From Pocillopora verrucosa (lineage: Eukaryota > Cnidaria > Anthozoa > Scleractinia > Pocilloporidae): DNA of 64,000 nucleotides. The DNA is taken from contig NC_089320.1 in assembly GCF_036669915.1 (NCBI RefSeq), positions 14,188,287-14,252,286 of the forward strand. The letters run 5' to 3'. The position numbers and the translations under genes are program-made. Within the stretch, counting starts at the first letter, position 1. The number at the start of each line of letters is the position of its first letter. Of the stretch, positions 22,013-33,456 are shown one piece after another. The notes beneath the pieces were generated by a model that saw only the letters and a program-made list of their open reading frames with translations, was not told the origin of the DNA and ran no database searches.

Positions 22013-22553
22013 TTTAAAATTCTTAGCAAAATAGAGAGTTCTGGAATCATTTCAAGACAGCTTTTAAAACCTTTTCACAGACAATTTACGTCATGCAAGC
22101 TGTTAAAACTATATACAATTCAAGCACAATTTCTACTCACCGAAAAGCGCCTCAAAATTGCTCTTCAACATAATTGGTGAGAAAGAATGAGGTTTCCACT
22201 CACGAGGAGCCTCTAATCCTGCGCGAAAATGCGTAAACTTCACGAAGAGTTCCACACACGTTACATGAAAGAGAGCCGCAACTTCTTACAACCTCCGGAA
22301 ACGACATAAGTACATTGTACCTCGGTTTGGACAAGGTACCCTCAGAGGAGGGGTAAGTTGCTTATTCCTTCAAGGGATTTCTCCTCTCAAGTGCGATGAA
22401 TCACATTTTAATAGCAAATATGTTATTTTCCTATAGGTGAATTTGTTTTTTTCGAGATTTCGAGCAATTTCCCTCACATGAACAAAATCAAATTCACCAA
22501 TGGACCCTTACCCCACCCTAGCTAGGGATCGTGTTGACCTTTATGTTCAGTAA

Positions 22554-22564
22554 TTTTCCCGCGC
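22554..22564. promoter_or_regulatory. E2F-like site before the HDAC8 start
   Basis: TTTTCCCGCGC lies 11-21 bases before the HDAC8 ATG and matches the E2F consensus TTTSSCGC. No TATA box is visible in the preceding 150 bases, as expected for a housekeeping promoter. The motif match is direct; its use is an inference. Confidence 0.4.
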
Positions 22565-22574
22565 AAGTTTGAAG

Positions 22575-25500
22575 ATGGCGTTGAGAGAAAATGGCGGCCA
22601 GTCGATCAAACGGACAACAAAACTTCTAGCGAAGGTTGTGTTAATTCACTCAGAGGACCTAGTAACCCTCTGTGATAAACTTCCAAAGGTACCTAATCGG
22701 GTAAGGAAATGTATTCCTTCCTTTTCAACACCGCGCTGAATATTTTACAACAGCGTTGTTATGTTAAAAAATTTAACTTACCGGTGACTCTAGAGAACAG
22801 CCCTTTAATTCGCATGTTTCCTGTCTTATTTTCAGGCATCATTAACTCATACTTTGATTAAAGCCTATGGACTTTTGGAAAACACAAGGTAATTTGAAAT
22901 TTCATAAAAGCGTGGAAAGTACAGTTACTTAAATCAACTGAATACAGGGGGTAAGTTGTAGTGCTGCGTCGGTGGGCGAGTGTAACAGAATTATTTTGGT
23001 TTTAACTACTGAGTTGATGACTTAAATTGGCCACCGTAAAGAGTTTCAAAGCTGACGTTTCGAGCGTAAGTCCTTCGTCAGCGTTGAAACTCTTTCCGGT
23101 GGCCAATTTAAATCATCAACTCAGTTGATAAAATCAAAATTACCTATTAAATGTCCTTGTTCACAACACTACCTTTAAAAATTTGGATGAAATTAACTTG
23201 AAATGTATGGGCACTCGTAGTAAGGAAAAGCCTTATTTTAGTCTAAGTTTTCTTGAATGAAGAATCCCTCCTTGTTTTGAATCATAAAGATATTTTTTTT
23301 GAAAAAAACTGAACTGAACTGAAATTCAATTATAGGAATTTGAAAATATAGATATCAGTACCTGTTCAAGAAACAGGTTTTCCATGTATCCATGACAGGG
23401 TCAATTAATTTTTCTCCTCTCAATGTCACCTAATTTTTCACAACAAATAATCTTAAAAATTCTTTATCTTTAAAAAATTTAATTTTAAAACTCATGTTGG
23501 ATTTTTTTTGTAAATGAACCATCACTGCTTCTGTTTATCACCTTCTCAAAATTGAATAGTAATGTATTAGTCACTTTTATGAGAAAACAATTTCCCTGCC
23601 TGAGGTGTCTCTGAATGAGTAATGAGTTGTAGGTAAACATTATAGCAGCATTTCAGTTGGTTAAATGATGGGTTGCCTTTTGTGAGCTCAAGGGTTTGAG
23701 CCCCAAACAAGTTAGATGTAACTGGCTAGGAGCTGTTGTTTGTTTTTGTTAGGTTTTCTGGGCTTGACCATGCATTGCACACATCAATGTTATAAACTGA
23801 TGAAATCATCCTCTTGATTTACTCATTCACAATATACAAACAAAACAATGGATTGATCATGCACAGGGAGCACAAACAATTGCACCTCTGCTTCCCTTCC
23901 TAAGTTCTGATAGGGTTCCTAATCAGTCACCTACTTCTAACAATAACATGACCAGAAGTCAGGGTCATTAAATATCTGTACATGCATTGCCTAATTGCAA
24001 TGACGTATCCCTTTGATTCGATGGACAATTTAGCCATTCTGGTTAGAGATTATGAACTGTAAGCTGAGTTTTTTAGTGAGGAGGGGTTGGAGGAGTTGTA
24101 TAGCTTGAAGCTAATCTGGTAAAAGAGTTTGTTATCAGCACGTAGACCTAAATTTCCAACATGTTTCGCAATTTTTTCCCACAAATTATTCAAATAAGTA
24201 GAATTTGTAATTGCTGTTTTGATTTGTGTAACACACAAATACATATTTACACTGTACTAGTTGTAACACTTACAAGAATGTCAACTTTTTGATAGAGTTG
24301 TTAAACCTCGGCAAGCCTCAGCACATGAGCTTTCAGCATTTCACTCTTTGGACTATGTTAAGTGCTTAGAAAAGCTTTCAAGTAACTGCAATGATGAGGA
24401 AATGGAAGAAACAGCTGGGGAATATGGCTTAGGTATGTCAGAAATTAATAATTGATACTTTACATTGTGTATAGTCAATGTTTTGAGATCAGCAGTAGAT
24501 CTAGTCTAAGAAGGGGTGCTCTCTTATTTTTAGAGCCACGCAACAGTAGTTACTGTACGAGAGTGCTTCTGATAGTAACAAGAAAGAAAAAACATTGTTT
24601 CAACTCATTTCTATTTTGTTCCAGGGTTTGACTGTCCCCTCTTTGAAGATTTGTTGGATTGCATGTCCGTTATTGCTGGCGGTACACTCACTGCTGCAGA
24701 GATGTTAATCAAACAGGAATGCTCCATAGCAATCAATTGGCAAGGAGGCTGGCATCATGCCCAAAGGTGTCAGGAGCAAATTTCTGTAGTTGTAACCATA
24801 GTTTTCAGGGTTTTTTTTTTTTTTTGCTTTTTTATAATTTTTACTATTTGTTGTTTTTGAAAAATGAAAATGTTGTATGATAGTGACAAGTGTGGCTGTT
24901 GTAAGAATCTTTTTTTCCACAAAACTAATCCAGCTCCATAACCAAAAAAAAATAATTTCAAACAAGGTAAATTGTTATTTTGAGCATCCCCTGCATAATT
25001 ACATATTTATTTTAAGTTGTTGGTTCACCCTTGTCCTCACCATGTCCCTACATTATCCCACAAACCTGTGATGAGAATAGAAAAAGTTATCATTTAGGGA
25101 GGGCCCCATGTTCAATTCCCAAATGAATACTTCTTACTAATGATTGTTTAGCAGAAGTAGAGGGAAAATGATGAATCAGCCTTTATACACATTCTCCAAA
25201 CTGTTAATTGTATATCTTTACATATCATTTTTAAGGTGCTGACAAGGATAATTTGTTTAACAGTTAGAGTTGTTTTAGTTGGTAATTGTTACCTCTATTC
25301 ATATGACCTTCATGTTTGATTCAGGGTGATACATTTGTAGGGAGAAATTAGATGCTAGTCGTTCTTAAGGTTTGAAGATTCAAGAGAGGGATCAAAGGAC
25401 AAAGTCCTGCCCATAAAATTCAAAAGATCATTTCAAAGCAAAATCAGTTTCTTTAGCTTGAAATTCAGGAACAACTTTTTTTCTTGCTAGGAATGAAGCA

Positions 25501-27554
25501 TCTGGATTCTGCTACATCAATGATGTTGTCTTAGGAATTTTAAAGTTGAGAGAGAAGTTTGACAGGATTCTCTATGTTGACATTGATCTTCACCATGGGG
25601 ATGGTTTGTATAATATCAATGCTTAGAAGTAGCTTGCATATTCCAAAGGTTCTTCATTACTCATCAAAATATTTTATTTTACTCAAATATCTATTACAAA
25701 TTTTGTTTGCAGGGGTTGAGGATGCTTTTTCTTTTACCTCAAAAGTGATGTCAGTGTCATTTCATAAATTTTCTCCAGGATTTTTCCCAGGTAATATGCT
25801 ACAATTTTATTTGTTTATGTTCATCACTGTCCTTCCTACTTTGCTGTATGAGCATACTTCTGTTTGTTGGGTGAAAAGCTGGCAAACATTAAAGAGTGAA
25901 CTGTTTAATTTCATTTTTAAAAATATTTCATGTATTTGCAGGTACAGGTGCAAGTCAAGATGTGGGTTTAGGCAAAGGAAAGTATTACACTGTAAATGTA
26001 CCCCTGAAGGATGGAATTACTGACAAGCCTTTCATAGAAATATTTTCAAGGTAATTCGTCATGGTATTCCTTTATTTGTTTTTTCTGTCATTTATTTATC
26101 TATTTGTTATAATTTTCTTATTTCTTAATTTTTTCTGATTGCATTTTGTAGGGTCATGTCAGAAGTTAAGAAGAGATTCAAGGCAAGCGCAGTTGTTTGT
26201 CAGTGTGGAGTTGATACACTAGCTGGTGATCCTATGGCCTCTTTTAACCTCACTCAATATAGCATTGGAGAATGCATCAAATACTTGATGGAATGGAACT
26301 TGCCTTTGTTATTACTGGGAGGAGGTATGTCATCTGGCCCCTTGAAAGTGAAAGGCCTGAGATTTCTGCCAGTCCTCTTTGGGGACCCAGAGGTGTTCAT
26401 TGTCCCATGAAAACTATCAAAAATACCAAGTCTTTGTACTTCTGGTAAATGTTACAACATGATAAAGAGAATGGTCTAGGGATAACTTAAATCCAGGCAG
26501 CAGTGTTACACTCAGATGTTATCTGACATAAATTTTTCATTTTTTAGGTGGGTACAATGTCAAGAATTCTGCAAAGTGCTGGACATATCTGACTGGCGTG
26601 GCTCTCAATCAACAGTTGTCACTTGATATCCCAGAACATGAGGTAACACTTGTGGCAAAGGCAAAATCTGCTTTGGTTGTCTTAATAGTTAGGTAAATAG
26701 TTCCATTTTAAAAATTATGTCTTTTGCAGTATTTCCTGGCCTATGGACCAGACTACCAACTCCATATTCCTGCAGGAAGGAGGAAAGATATGAACACCCC
26801 AGAAGATATCACAAATCTTCTTAACACTGTAACAGGTATTCAGAACACAAACATACATGAGCCATTTAAGTTTCAACAACAATAAGGTTTGTGTCAGTTG
26901 TAAATTGGCCACAATGAAGAGTTTAAAGGCTGATATTTCAAGCGTTAGCCCTTTGTCAGAGTGATTGATATTGTGTCAATCTGTAAGGCAACCTGGCAGA
27001 GAACATTATTTCTGTATTTGCATGTTAATGCCAGATTTACATTCTTTTAGAATTTTCTTATGCTCATACTAACCTAATTAGGTTCCTGTTTTCAAAACCA
27101 AAACTTTCCAAATATCCTGCTCTTACGAAGAAATTGATCCATCTAATATATTTGATATCTGTAGTTGCTTATAAGAGGTACTGAACTTTTTTCACTAACA
27201 GATTCATAGCTCTAAACTCAACTTTTATCAAGTGGCCGGTTCCACCTTACACTATGAAATACTCAGTAGAGAAAAGATTTTTAAAACCTTTTATAAAACA
27301 GATGAAAATTCTAAATTACTTGCCACATGACCACCAAACAACTGTAACCTAAATGGTCTTTTCATAGCAAACTCAAGTGTCAAAATTTCTTCCCACTCAC
27401 CATGGCAAATTAAATAGTCACACCTTGTAGCACTGAGACTGTATCTTTGTTTGTGTATTCAGCTTGCTTGTTTTATATTTTTGAATTGAATTTATCAAGT
27501 AAAATTCAAGTCTTATTTCATTCTTTTTCAGGAAATCTGCAGAAGATTAGATGA
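22575..27554 (+). CDS. HDAC8: Histone deacetylase 8 (class I lysine deacetylase), 11 exons, 384 aa
   Basis: Zn-dependent hydrolysis of acetyl-lysine; in vertebrates it acts on cohesin SMC3 and other proteins in nucleus and cytoplasm. Exons: 22575-22700, 22836-22888, 24296-24432, 24625-24766, 25491-25603, 25713-25790, 25942-26050, 26152-26324, 26548-26642, 26730-26835, 27532-27554. All introns are GT..AG and keep the frame. The product is 384 aa against 377 in human. Conserved features: [11 protein letters not shown] with the catalytic His pair H149/H150, [10 protein letters not shown] with zinc ligands D185 and H187, DTLAGDPM with D274 and the HDAC8-type Met281, and GGGGYN with transition-state Tyr313. 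NRAS (S44) corresponds to the human PKA site S39. Like human HDAC8 it ends just after the catalytic domain (TGNLQKIR), with no C-terminal tail. One difference is GFDCP for GYDCP. The start is the only ATG in frame before the conserved core. Intact, and I have no doubt about the family. Confidence 0.97.
22996..23142. repeat. Foldback repeat with GGCCAATTTAAAT arms, HDAC8 intron 2 (copy 1)
   Basis: Left arm TTAACTACTGAGTTGATGA, AATTGGCCACCG and GAGTTTCAA, inner GCTGACG. Right arm CGTCAGC, TTGAAACTCTTTCCGG, GGCCAATTTAAATCATC and AACTCAGTTGATAAAA. The arms are nearly perfect over about 60 bases. Partial copies occur at 26899 (HDAC8 intron 10) and 43341. Confidence 0.85.
23640..23745 (+). repeat. 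tRNA-derived SINE remnant
   Basis: GCATTTCAGTTGGTTAAA resembles a tRNA A box, and AAGGGTTTGAGCCCC 40-50 bases later resembles the B box and T-arm (GGTTCGAGCCCC). The spacing is that of a tRNA head, but no acceptor stem forms. I read this as an old SINE in HDAC8 intron 2, not a functional tRNA. Confidence 0.45.
25190..25378. repeat. CCCTTTAAC-terminus element, family B, reversed, HDAC8 intron 4
   Basis: Read on the minus strand it carries TAGCATCTAATTTCTCCCTAC, AAATTATCCTTGTCAGCACC and the other landmarks of family B (compare 30640-30850 and 36115-36323). The inner part is rearranged. Confidence 0.5.
26899..26968. repeat. Half copy of the GGCCAATTT foldback repeat (copy 2)
   Basis: TAAATTGGCCAC, GAAGAGTTTAAAGGCTGA, TTTCAAGCGTTAGCCC and TTTGTCAGAG match one arm and the centre of the element at 22996-23142. 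The second arm is missing. Lies in HDAC8 intron 10. Confidence 0.75.
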
Positions 27555-29736
27555 CGCATTAAGCATTTAGAGAGCATCTTGTGTTTTTTGTCATTGGACA
27601 AATTTTATCAAATTTTTGAATAGCATTCATTTTGAGAGGATATATTTTATTACAATGCTTACCCAGAATTGAGAAAATTTGGAAATAGTTTTCACTGCTG
27701 ATTGAAATTTGGATGTAAAATTTTTATTCATGTCCTATTCAATATTTATTCTGATATCCAGGCAATTGTTGGAAATATTTTCCACACACATTTTTAATCG
27801 AGAAATCATATTTGTACTGTGACTTAAGAAGAAGTCTCATTCAGTTAAAGTTGAAACAAATGCTTCAGATAAACAGATTTGTTACATTGTAAACTTGTAC
27901 ATAATTTCTTTAATGATGTATATTAGAAAAGTGGTCTCTTACCTGTAATAATTACTGCTGGTCACTTTTTTTAAAGATTTGTTTAATTTGAAGGTTAATT
28001 TTGAGCAGCAATACAAATAACCATGCAAATACCTCTTAATGCATTCCCTCTCCCTCCCCTATCTTTAAAGGATGAATCTCCAGTTCTAAACCTTTGGAGA
28101 ATTAGTATTGACACTCTGGCTGAGAAAAGGAAATGATGTAAAGATAAGCTTGCCTATGATCCTTAGATTTAATGTTGCAGAGCTGTGACTCCTTCCTGGT
28201 TCTCTAGGTTTTCTCATATTTCTCCCAACCAATAAATTCCTTCCATATTTCTCCCAACCACTAAAATTTGGACATTGATGCAGCTCACATAGATTTACTG
28301 TCATTGTGTCCTTTTTTATTTCTGTGAAATAACATAGCAAGAAATTAAATACAGTTGAGTCCAATAGTACACAAACAGTCCAGAAAATTTCAACTGTCTC
28401 AAAAAACTATATTGGGGTCTTTTATGGGGGATGAGTTTTGCTACTACAGAGCATGCCTTCACCAATGATGAGTAAAATAATCCCAAATTAAAATTATCGC
28501 AAAATTTTGAGACAACTTTTACTTTTTTAATCTCGTATAAACATTCTAATTTTTTACATGGTGGTTCAGTATTAAAAAATAGCATTTTCTTAGCAAATAC
28601 TGTGTGCATTGAAAATATATGTACAGGATCAAATATGAACTATACAACAACAAAATATTTGAAAACAGGTCTTTTATCAAAAATAGACGGCAATAAGGCA
28701 TTAGACCTCCTTTTTATCCATCTTTTGGAAAGGTTTTTTGAATTGATATCTTTATGAATTTGAACTGAAAGTTTTGTACACCATTGTGCAAAGCTGGTCC
28801 TACAACATTACTTCCACCCTGCAGCCCCAGATTTAATGCAAAGCAAAAATATTTAAATATGTATTAATTAACGAATCTTGAACTGCAGTTTGTGACAAAT
28901 TGGTGACAAAAAAGCCCTTCTTTGATTAAGTCAGGTTCAGTTATTAGCAGAACTATCCCTCTAGTCACACTTTCCAACAATGACAGAGCATTGCCTTAGA
29001 AAATTTAGAACTTTTAAAGCTTGTTTTTTTTCTTTAATTTGAAAGCTTCATTGAATGGTCAATGTCTTCATAAAGAAGTGACCTGCATGTACTTTTGTGG
29101 TAACTATAGCTAATGATCTATAGAAAACTGTCACTACTGCAAGTCAGTGCAAGTTATCAGACAATTCAGGTCAAGATTTCTGTAGATAGGTGTGACTGAG
29201 GCAGGCATGTGATTGCAAACACCAAATAACACAAATGTAATTTATGCAGGCTTTACAAGTGTCTTAAAAATTACATCACTTAAAATCTATTTCCCTCCTA
29301 ATTTTGATATTGTCCTTGGTCTAGAAGTACACTTTCCATATATTTAAAAGTGGTATTGTGTTTATTGGTGACAGCAAATGATTTCTTGAACTGTCTCCAT
29401 TTTGTATCATTACCATGAAGTATATTATTTTACAGAAGAGCACTTGTCCAAAAACAGTTAATCCTTACCACGAGATGAATAATTCAGAGACTAATGCATG
29501 GAAACAAGTGATTGCCTTTATCATTTGTAACCTGGTGTTTAGAAGAACAGGCCAGTCAGAGTTCACTTTTGGGTGGAATATCAATTATCAATTTATGCTT
29601 TGCTCTCCACTAATTTGCATTAATTCCCTACTATGCTAAAGGCAATAACTAAAGTTTTAAAGGGAATAGTCTGACCTTACATTATCAGCTACAGTTGAAG
29701 AAATTGATTCTAAGGCTAACTCTTGGTTGCTGTATG
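27555..29736. other. Tail-to-tail intergenic region with 3' UTRs
   Basis: This separates the HDAC8 stop from the stop of the minus-strand gene. It contains AATAAA at 28231 on + and its complement TTTATT at 29361-29366, a candidate poly(A) signal for the minus gene. A 16-base direct repeat, ATATTTCTCCCAACCA, occurs at about 28216 and 28245. No gene is seen. Confidence 0.45.
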
Positions 29737-32700
29737 TCATCCATGTGATTCAGGAAGCTGCAACACAGGTGATAGCAAATCAGCTGGTCTCCAATGATCT
29801 AAATTTTTAACCTCCTCAATTTCCTCTTTCTTTGCCTTTCTCTTCTGTCTTTCTTCAAAAGTGGTTCTTGAAGATAAAACAAGATGAAGGAGCATATACA
29901 TTTAGGTATCACTTGTAGTAAACTATTAAGTTTGATTTGATGAAACAATCTCAAAATTATCATAACTGAATCATGTTTTTATTTCATCCTATGACTTACC
30001 TTGGTCTAGATGGCAAATCTTGAAGAGGAACAAAGGTGTCTGGAACATATTTTAGAGAACCTCTAATTAAAAAAAAAATGTTAAACAAGTGTGATTTAAA
30101 TATAACTTCCCAAGAAATCACCTTAATTTTTTTTTCAATTTTTGAGTTTATTGATTATAACCCTTAGTTTGGTTCACAAAAGGTAAATATTGTCAAATTG
30201 CATTCAATTGGGTCTGATCCACTGACAAAATAGATGTGTACATTGTATGCACACTTTGCAGAACCATTTTTATCTGACACAAGCCTATAATTATAAATAA
30301 ATAAATCCACATAACTATGTTTGTACTCACCCAAAGTTAACAACAGGCCTTGTACTTCCCTGCTTATGGAAGTCAGATGAGTATTCTGGGACCTGGTAAC
30401 TCTTATCTCCTAGTGAGGCTGCAGGGATACCATTTCTTTGTTCAAATACTGAAAGGATGTAATAATTAATCAGGATTTGTATGAAATATATATTGAAAAT
30501 TTATTTAACAAAATATATATTGGATAAAAATAAAAAAGGAAGGCTGGTTTTTTTATTGAATTTTTTTTTTTTGGCATTGAGTTTGCAATAAAGGTTAATA
30601 AACATAATGATAAGGAGTTACAGTGTCATATGATCTTTAACCCTTTAACCCCTGAGAGTAACTAGCATCTTATCTCTTCCAACAGTATAACCCCAGCATG
30701 ACACAGTAAGGTCACAAGAATATAGGAAATGATCACCAAATAAATATTCTCTCCATTGATAAACAAATTATCCTTGTCAGCACCTTAGGAAAGGTATAGA
30801 AAACAGTATGGAGTATATCCATACTGATGTTAGGGTGGAAAGGGTTAAACTGAAGAAGATTAGAACCTTACAAAAGTCCCTAAAATTGAAAAGCCTTCTT
30901 ACTCTTTTTTTCACCCTGTGGTTAAAAATTGATTCCTACATGTATCGTAACCAAATAAAATTCTTTGGATAAAACTGAGCTGAATCCCAAATTTATGTAT
31001 TACAATCATATAACCCATGTAACCCTGTAATCCTTCAAACCCTACAATTCCTCAGCCTCTAATTTCTCCTTACAGTAATACTGCTGGATCATTCACTTAG
31101 ATTACAAGAATATAAAAAAAATGATTCCCAACATAAGAAGCTTTGATTGATGAAGAAATTATTCTGGTCATTACGAAAGTAAGAAGAGAAGAGTATAAAG
31201 AATATGGAAACTGATGTTAGGTAATTACACTCGTATTTTGAAGACAAGATTACATACACCTGTTGAATATCCTGGAAGGCATACCTGATTTCTTTGCCCC
31301 AACAGACATTCTTAGAGATATCTCCAGTGGTCTTCTCAAATAAATTTGTTCAAAATCATCATATGTGTCATATACAACTGTAGGCTTGACACTATAGGGT
31401 TTCTCTTCCTCTATATTGTCTGTGTGGGATGCTTGGGCTGCTAAAATGAAACACAATGAACCACAACTATCATGAGACCAGCACTGAATACATGGATGTA
31501 CAAAACCAAGTTAACACTTACCATCGGTTGACACAGTGAATTTCAAAACAAATTCTTACAAAAGAAGACTTCACTTTAACAAGGGCTGAACAGTCCTGAT
31601 CATATGTCATCTGTATTCATTATTCAATAATTTGTTCATTCATTCACTTTGTAACTGATTGAATTAGTGGGCTAAATGGTTTGAACCCAGGGGTTACCTA
31701 TGTTTAACACCACTACTCTTAAATTTTTGTTGAAATTATGCAAGTTTTATGTAAGGTGTGTATATAGTTGAAGCCTCACCCTCCTCCCTGGCTGTAGACT
31801 TGACACTGTTTTTCATGCTGTAGTATGGTGGTGCTTCCTCGCTTGGCCTGCGTGATGTATGTCTTGCTTCCTCTAAAGGTGCACAACGAATACTCGAAGT
31901 CCAGTCAAGACCATTGCCCCCTCTAAAGAAACCATATCAATGCAAAACTAAATGAAATGTTTAACACTACATTTTATACTTGAAGTGAATGTGATTCAGG
32001 AGTATTGTAAATATAACAAAATGTTTAATTGTCATTTATAATCACAAGGTGAAAAAAATGCTTAAGACCTGAAAAATATATTGAATACATTGCAGATTAC
32101 TTGGGCCAGCCAATACTTCGGCCATGTTCAAGTTGGTGGTCATCAAACAATTTTTCTTTCTTTTTTTTTTACAAACGTGAATGCATGTAACCTGATACAC
32201 GCTAAGTAAGTACCATAAAAACACGTAAGTAATTTTGCTTTGATTTGAGAGCTTAAAATTGGTATCTTAGAGCACTTAATTTCAGTCCATTATCAAAATC
32301 TTGTTGATAAGGTCACAAACTAGATACCTGATGATCTTGCTTAGAAATCCCAATTCTTCGAAAAAGTATATGTTTGATGATCATTCACGTTAACTTACTT
32401 TGCAGTGTTATCAAGTCTACCAGGCACAGAGAGAGCGTTTCTGGGATGTGGCCTCCACTCTGGCTCCCCTATTGACTTACTGCCGAAGCCATCTCGGTAA
32501 TATGGTTTTATAACTGGGTTCTTTAAGGGTACATCCATGCCTAAGAAATCAATCATAACATGCAACTTAACTCGTGGCATACACCAGGTAACGCTATGGG
32601 CATTGTACAGATGTTTTATATATTGACCCAATAGTCCTTGATCTAATACCCACTTTCGGCAGCATTCCCAAGAACTGTTCACCATATCCGTTCGAATATT

Positions 32701-33078
32701 CATGGACTAATTTTTCTCACCTTAGCCAAGATTTCCTCATGTAATTGGCTAATCGTGATATTATTATTTAAGTGGGGTAGATATAACTCAATTAAATATG
32801 TAGTCTGCTTGATCGAATTAAATTCCAAGTAGGAAAAGGCTAATATTGATTATTCAGTTCTTGTCAATCTTAAATCGAAGCTTTTAAAATTATTTAGTCT
32901 ATGTTTGATTTTGTCTTGATCAGAAAAACATTTTTTTTACTTTTATCGTTAGGTAGTATTAATCATTTTGTTGTAGGTTCATTTCCAGCTATAAATTTTC
33001 TAAAAAGAAATAATAATGAAGCATAGTAGACAATATTTTACCTGCAACATCTGGAGTTCGACGGAGAACCGCAGCCAT
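29737..33078 (-). CDS. Conserved-looking unrecognised protein, 7 exons, 262 aa; possibly ciliary
   Basis: Exons in transcript order: 33078-33042, 32540-32399, 31922-31780, 31440-31285, 30448-30331, 30062-30000, 29866-29737. All borders are GT..AG, phases match, and alternative acceptors in exons 3 and 6 bring early stops, which supports the chosen ones. The protein has no signal peptide or membrane segment. It is polar and Pro/Tyr-rich with short motifs (PYYRDGFGSKSIGEPEWRPH, EEKPYSVKPTVVYDTYDDFE, RPVVNFGGSLKYVPDTFVPL). A Lys/Glu-rich helix follows near the end (FEERQKRKAKKEEIEEVKN), then HWRPADLLSP. Tyr/Pro/Trp-punctuated disorder of this kind is common in axonemal microtubule-inner proteins, and an X-box lies 36 bases before the start, but I cannot name the family. 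It is head-to-head with STK40. Confidence 0.85.
30640..30850. repeat. CCCTTTAAC-terminus element, family B (intron of minus gene)
   Basis: Begins AACCCTTTAACCCCTGAGAG and ends GTTAGGGTGGAAAGGGTTAA, so the ends form a terminal inverted repeat. Internal landmarks are AAATGATCACCAA, AAATTATCCTTGTCAGCACC and AAACAGTATGGAGTATAT. About 210 bases, no coding capacity. Confidence 0.8.
31010..31225. repeat. CCCTTTAAC-terminus element, family B, degenerate
   Basis: Shares CCTCTAATTTCTCCTTACAG, AAGCTTTGATTGATGAA, AGAATATGGAAACTGATGTTAGG and the left end AACCCT with the copies at 30640 and 36115. The right terminus is lost. Confidence 0.6.
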
Positions 33079-33456
33079 TTTGATTGTATTTTGGTTGATG
33101 CACGTGTAGCGTCTTCACCATGGCAACAGTGGCTTTGAATGATAGCTTTCAACATCGAATCCTTTTTCTTATTATTTACTTTTAAATATATGGAGATTAT
33201 TCAAGAAATCTTTCGGATACAAGCATAATCCGATGAAAAATAAATAAAATTGGTGGAAAACGCTAATTTCTCCGAAATCTTACTCGATAGATTTCATCTC
33301 GTTCCAGTTTTGATACAGGTCATCTTGTACCAGAAAGCCTGGGCACTAATTTTTTGTTTGAATGGATTTAACTTCCGTGCGCAACATTTCACACTTGGCA
33401 AGCCACCGACATAGCTTTCTTAAATTCCCTTCCCGTTTCTGTTTACATGGTACACT
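33079..33456. promoter_or_regulatory. Divergent promoter between the minus-strand gene and STK40
   Basis: Only 378 bases separate the two start codons, so both promoters and 5' UTRs lie here. The region has no TATA box in a convincing position. The X-box at 33114-33127 lies close to the minus gene. Shared or coordinated transcription is an inference from the spacing. Confidence 0.7.
33114..33127. promoter_or_regulatory. X-box (RFX-type) motif
   Basis: TTCACCATGGCAAC fits the X-box consensus GTNRCC-N(0-3)-RGYAAC with one mismatch (first G is T) and a two-base spacer. It lies 36-49 bases before the minus-strand ATG. RFX factors bind such sites in promoters of ciliary genes across animals (established knowledge). 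Confidence 0.5.

Noticed and set aside
26156..26410. Single-exon ORF starting inside HDAC8
   Set aside because: It is HDAC8 exon 8 read through into intron 8; the splice donor at 26325 is required to give GGGGYN.
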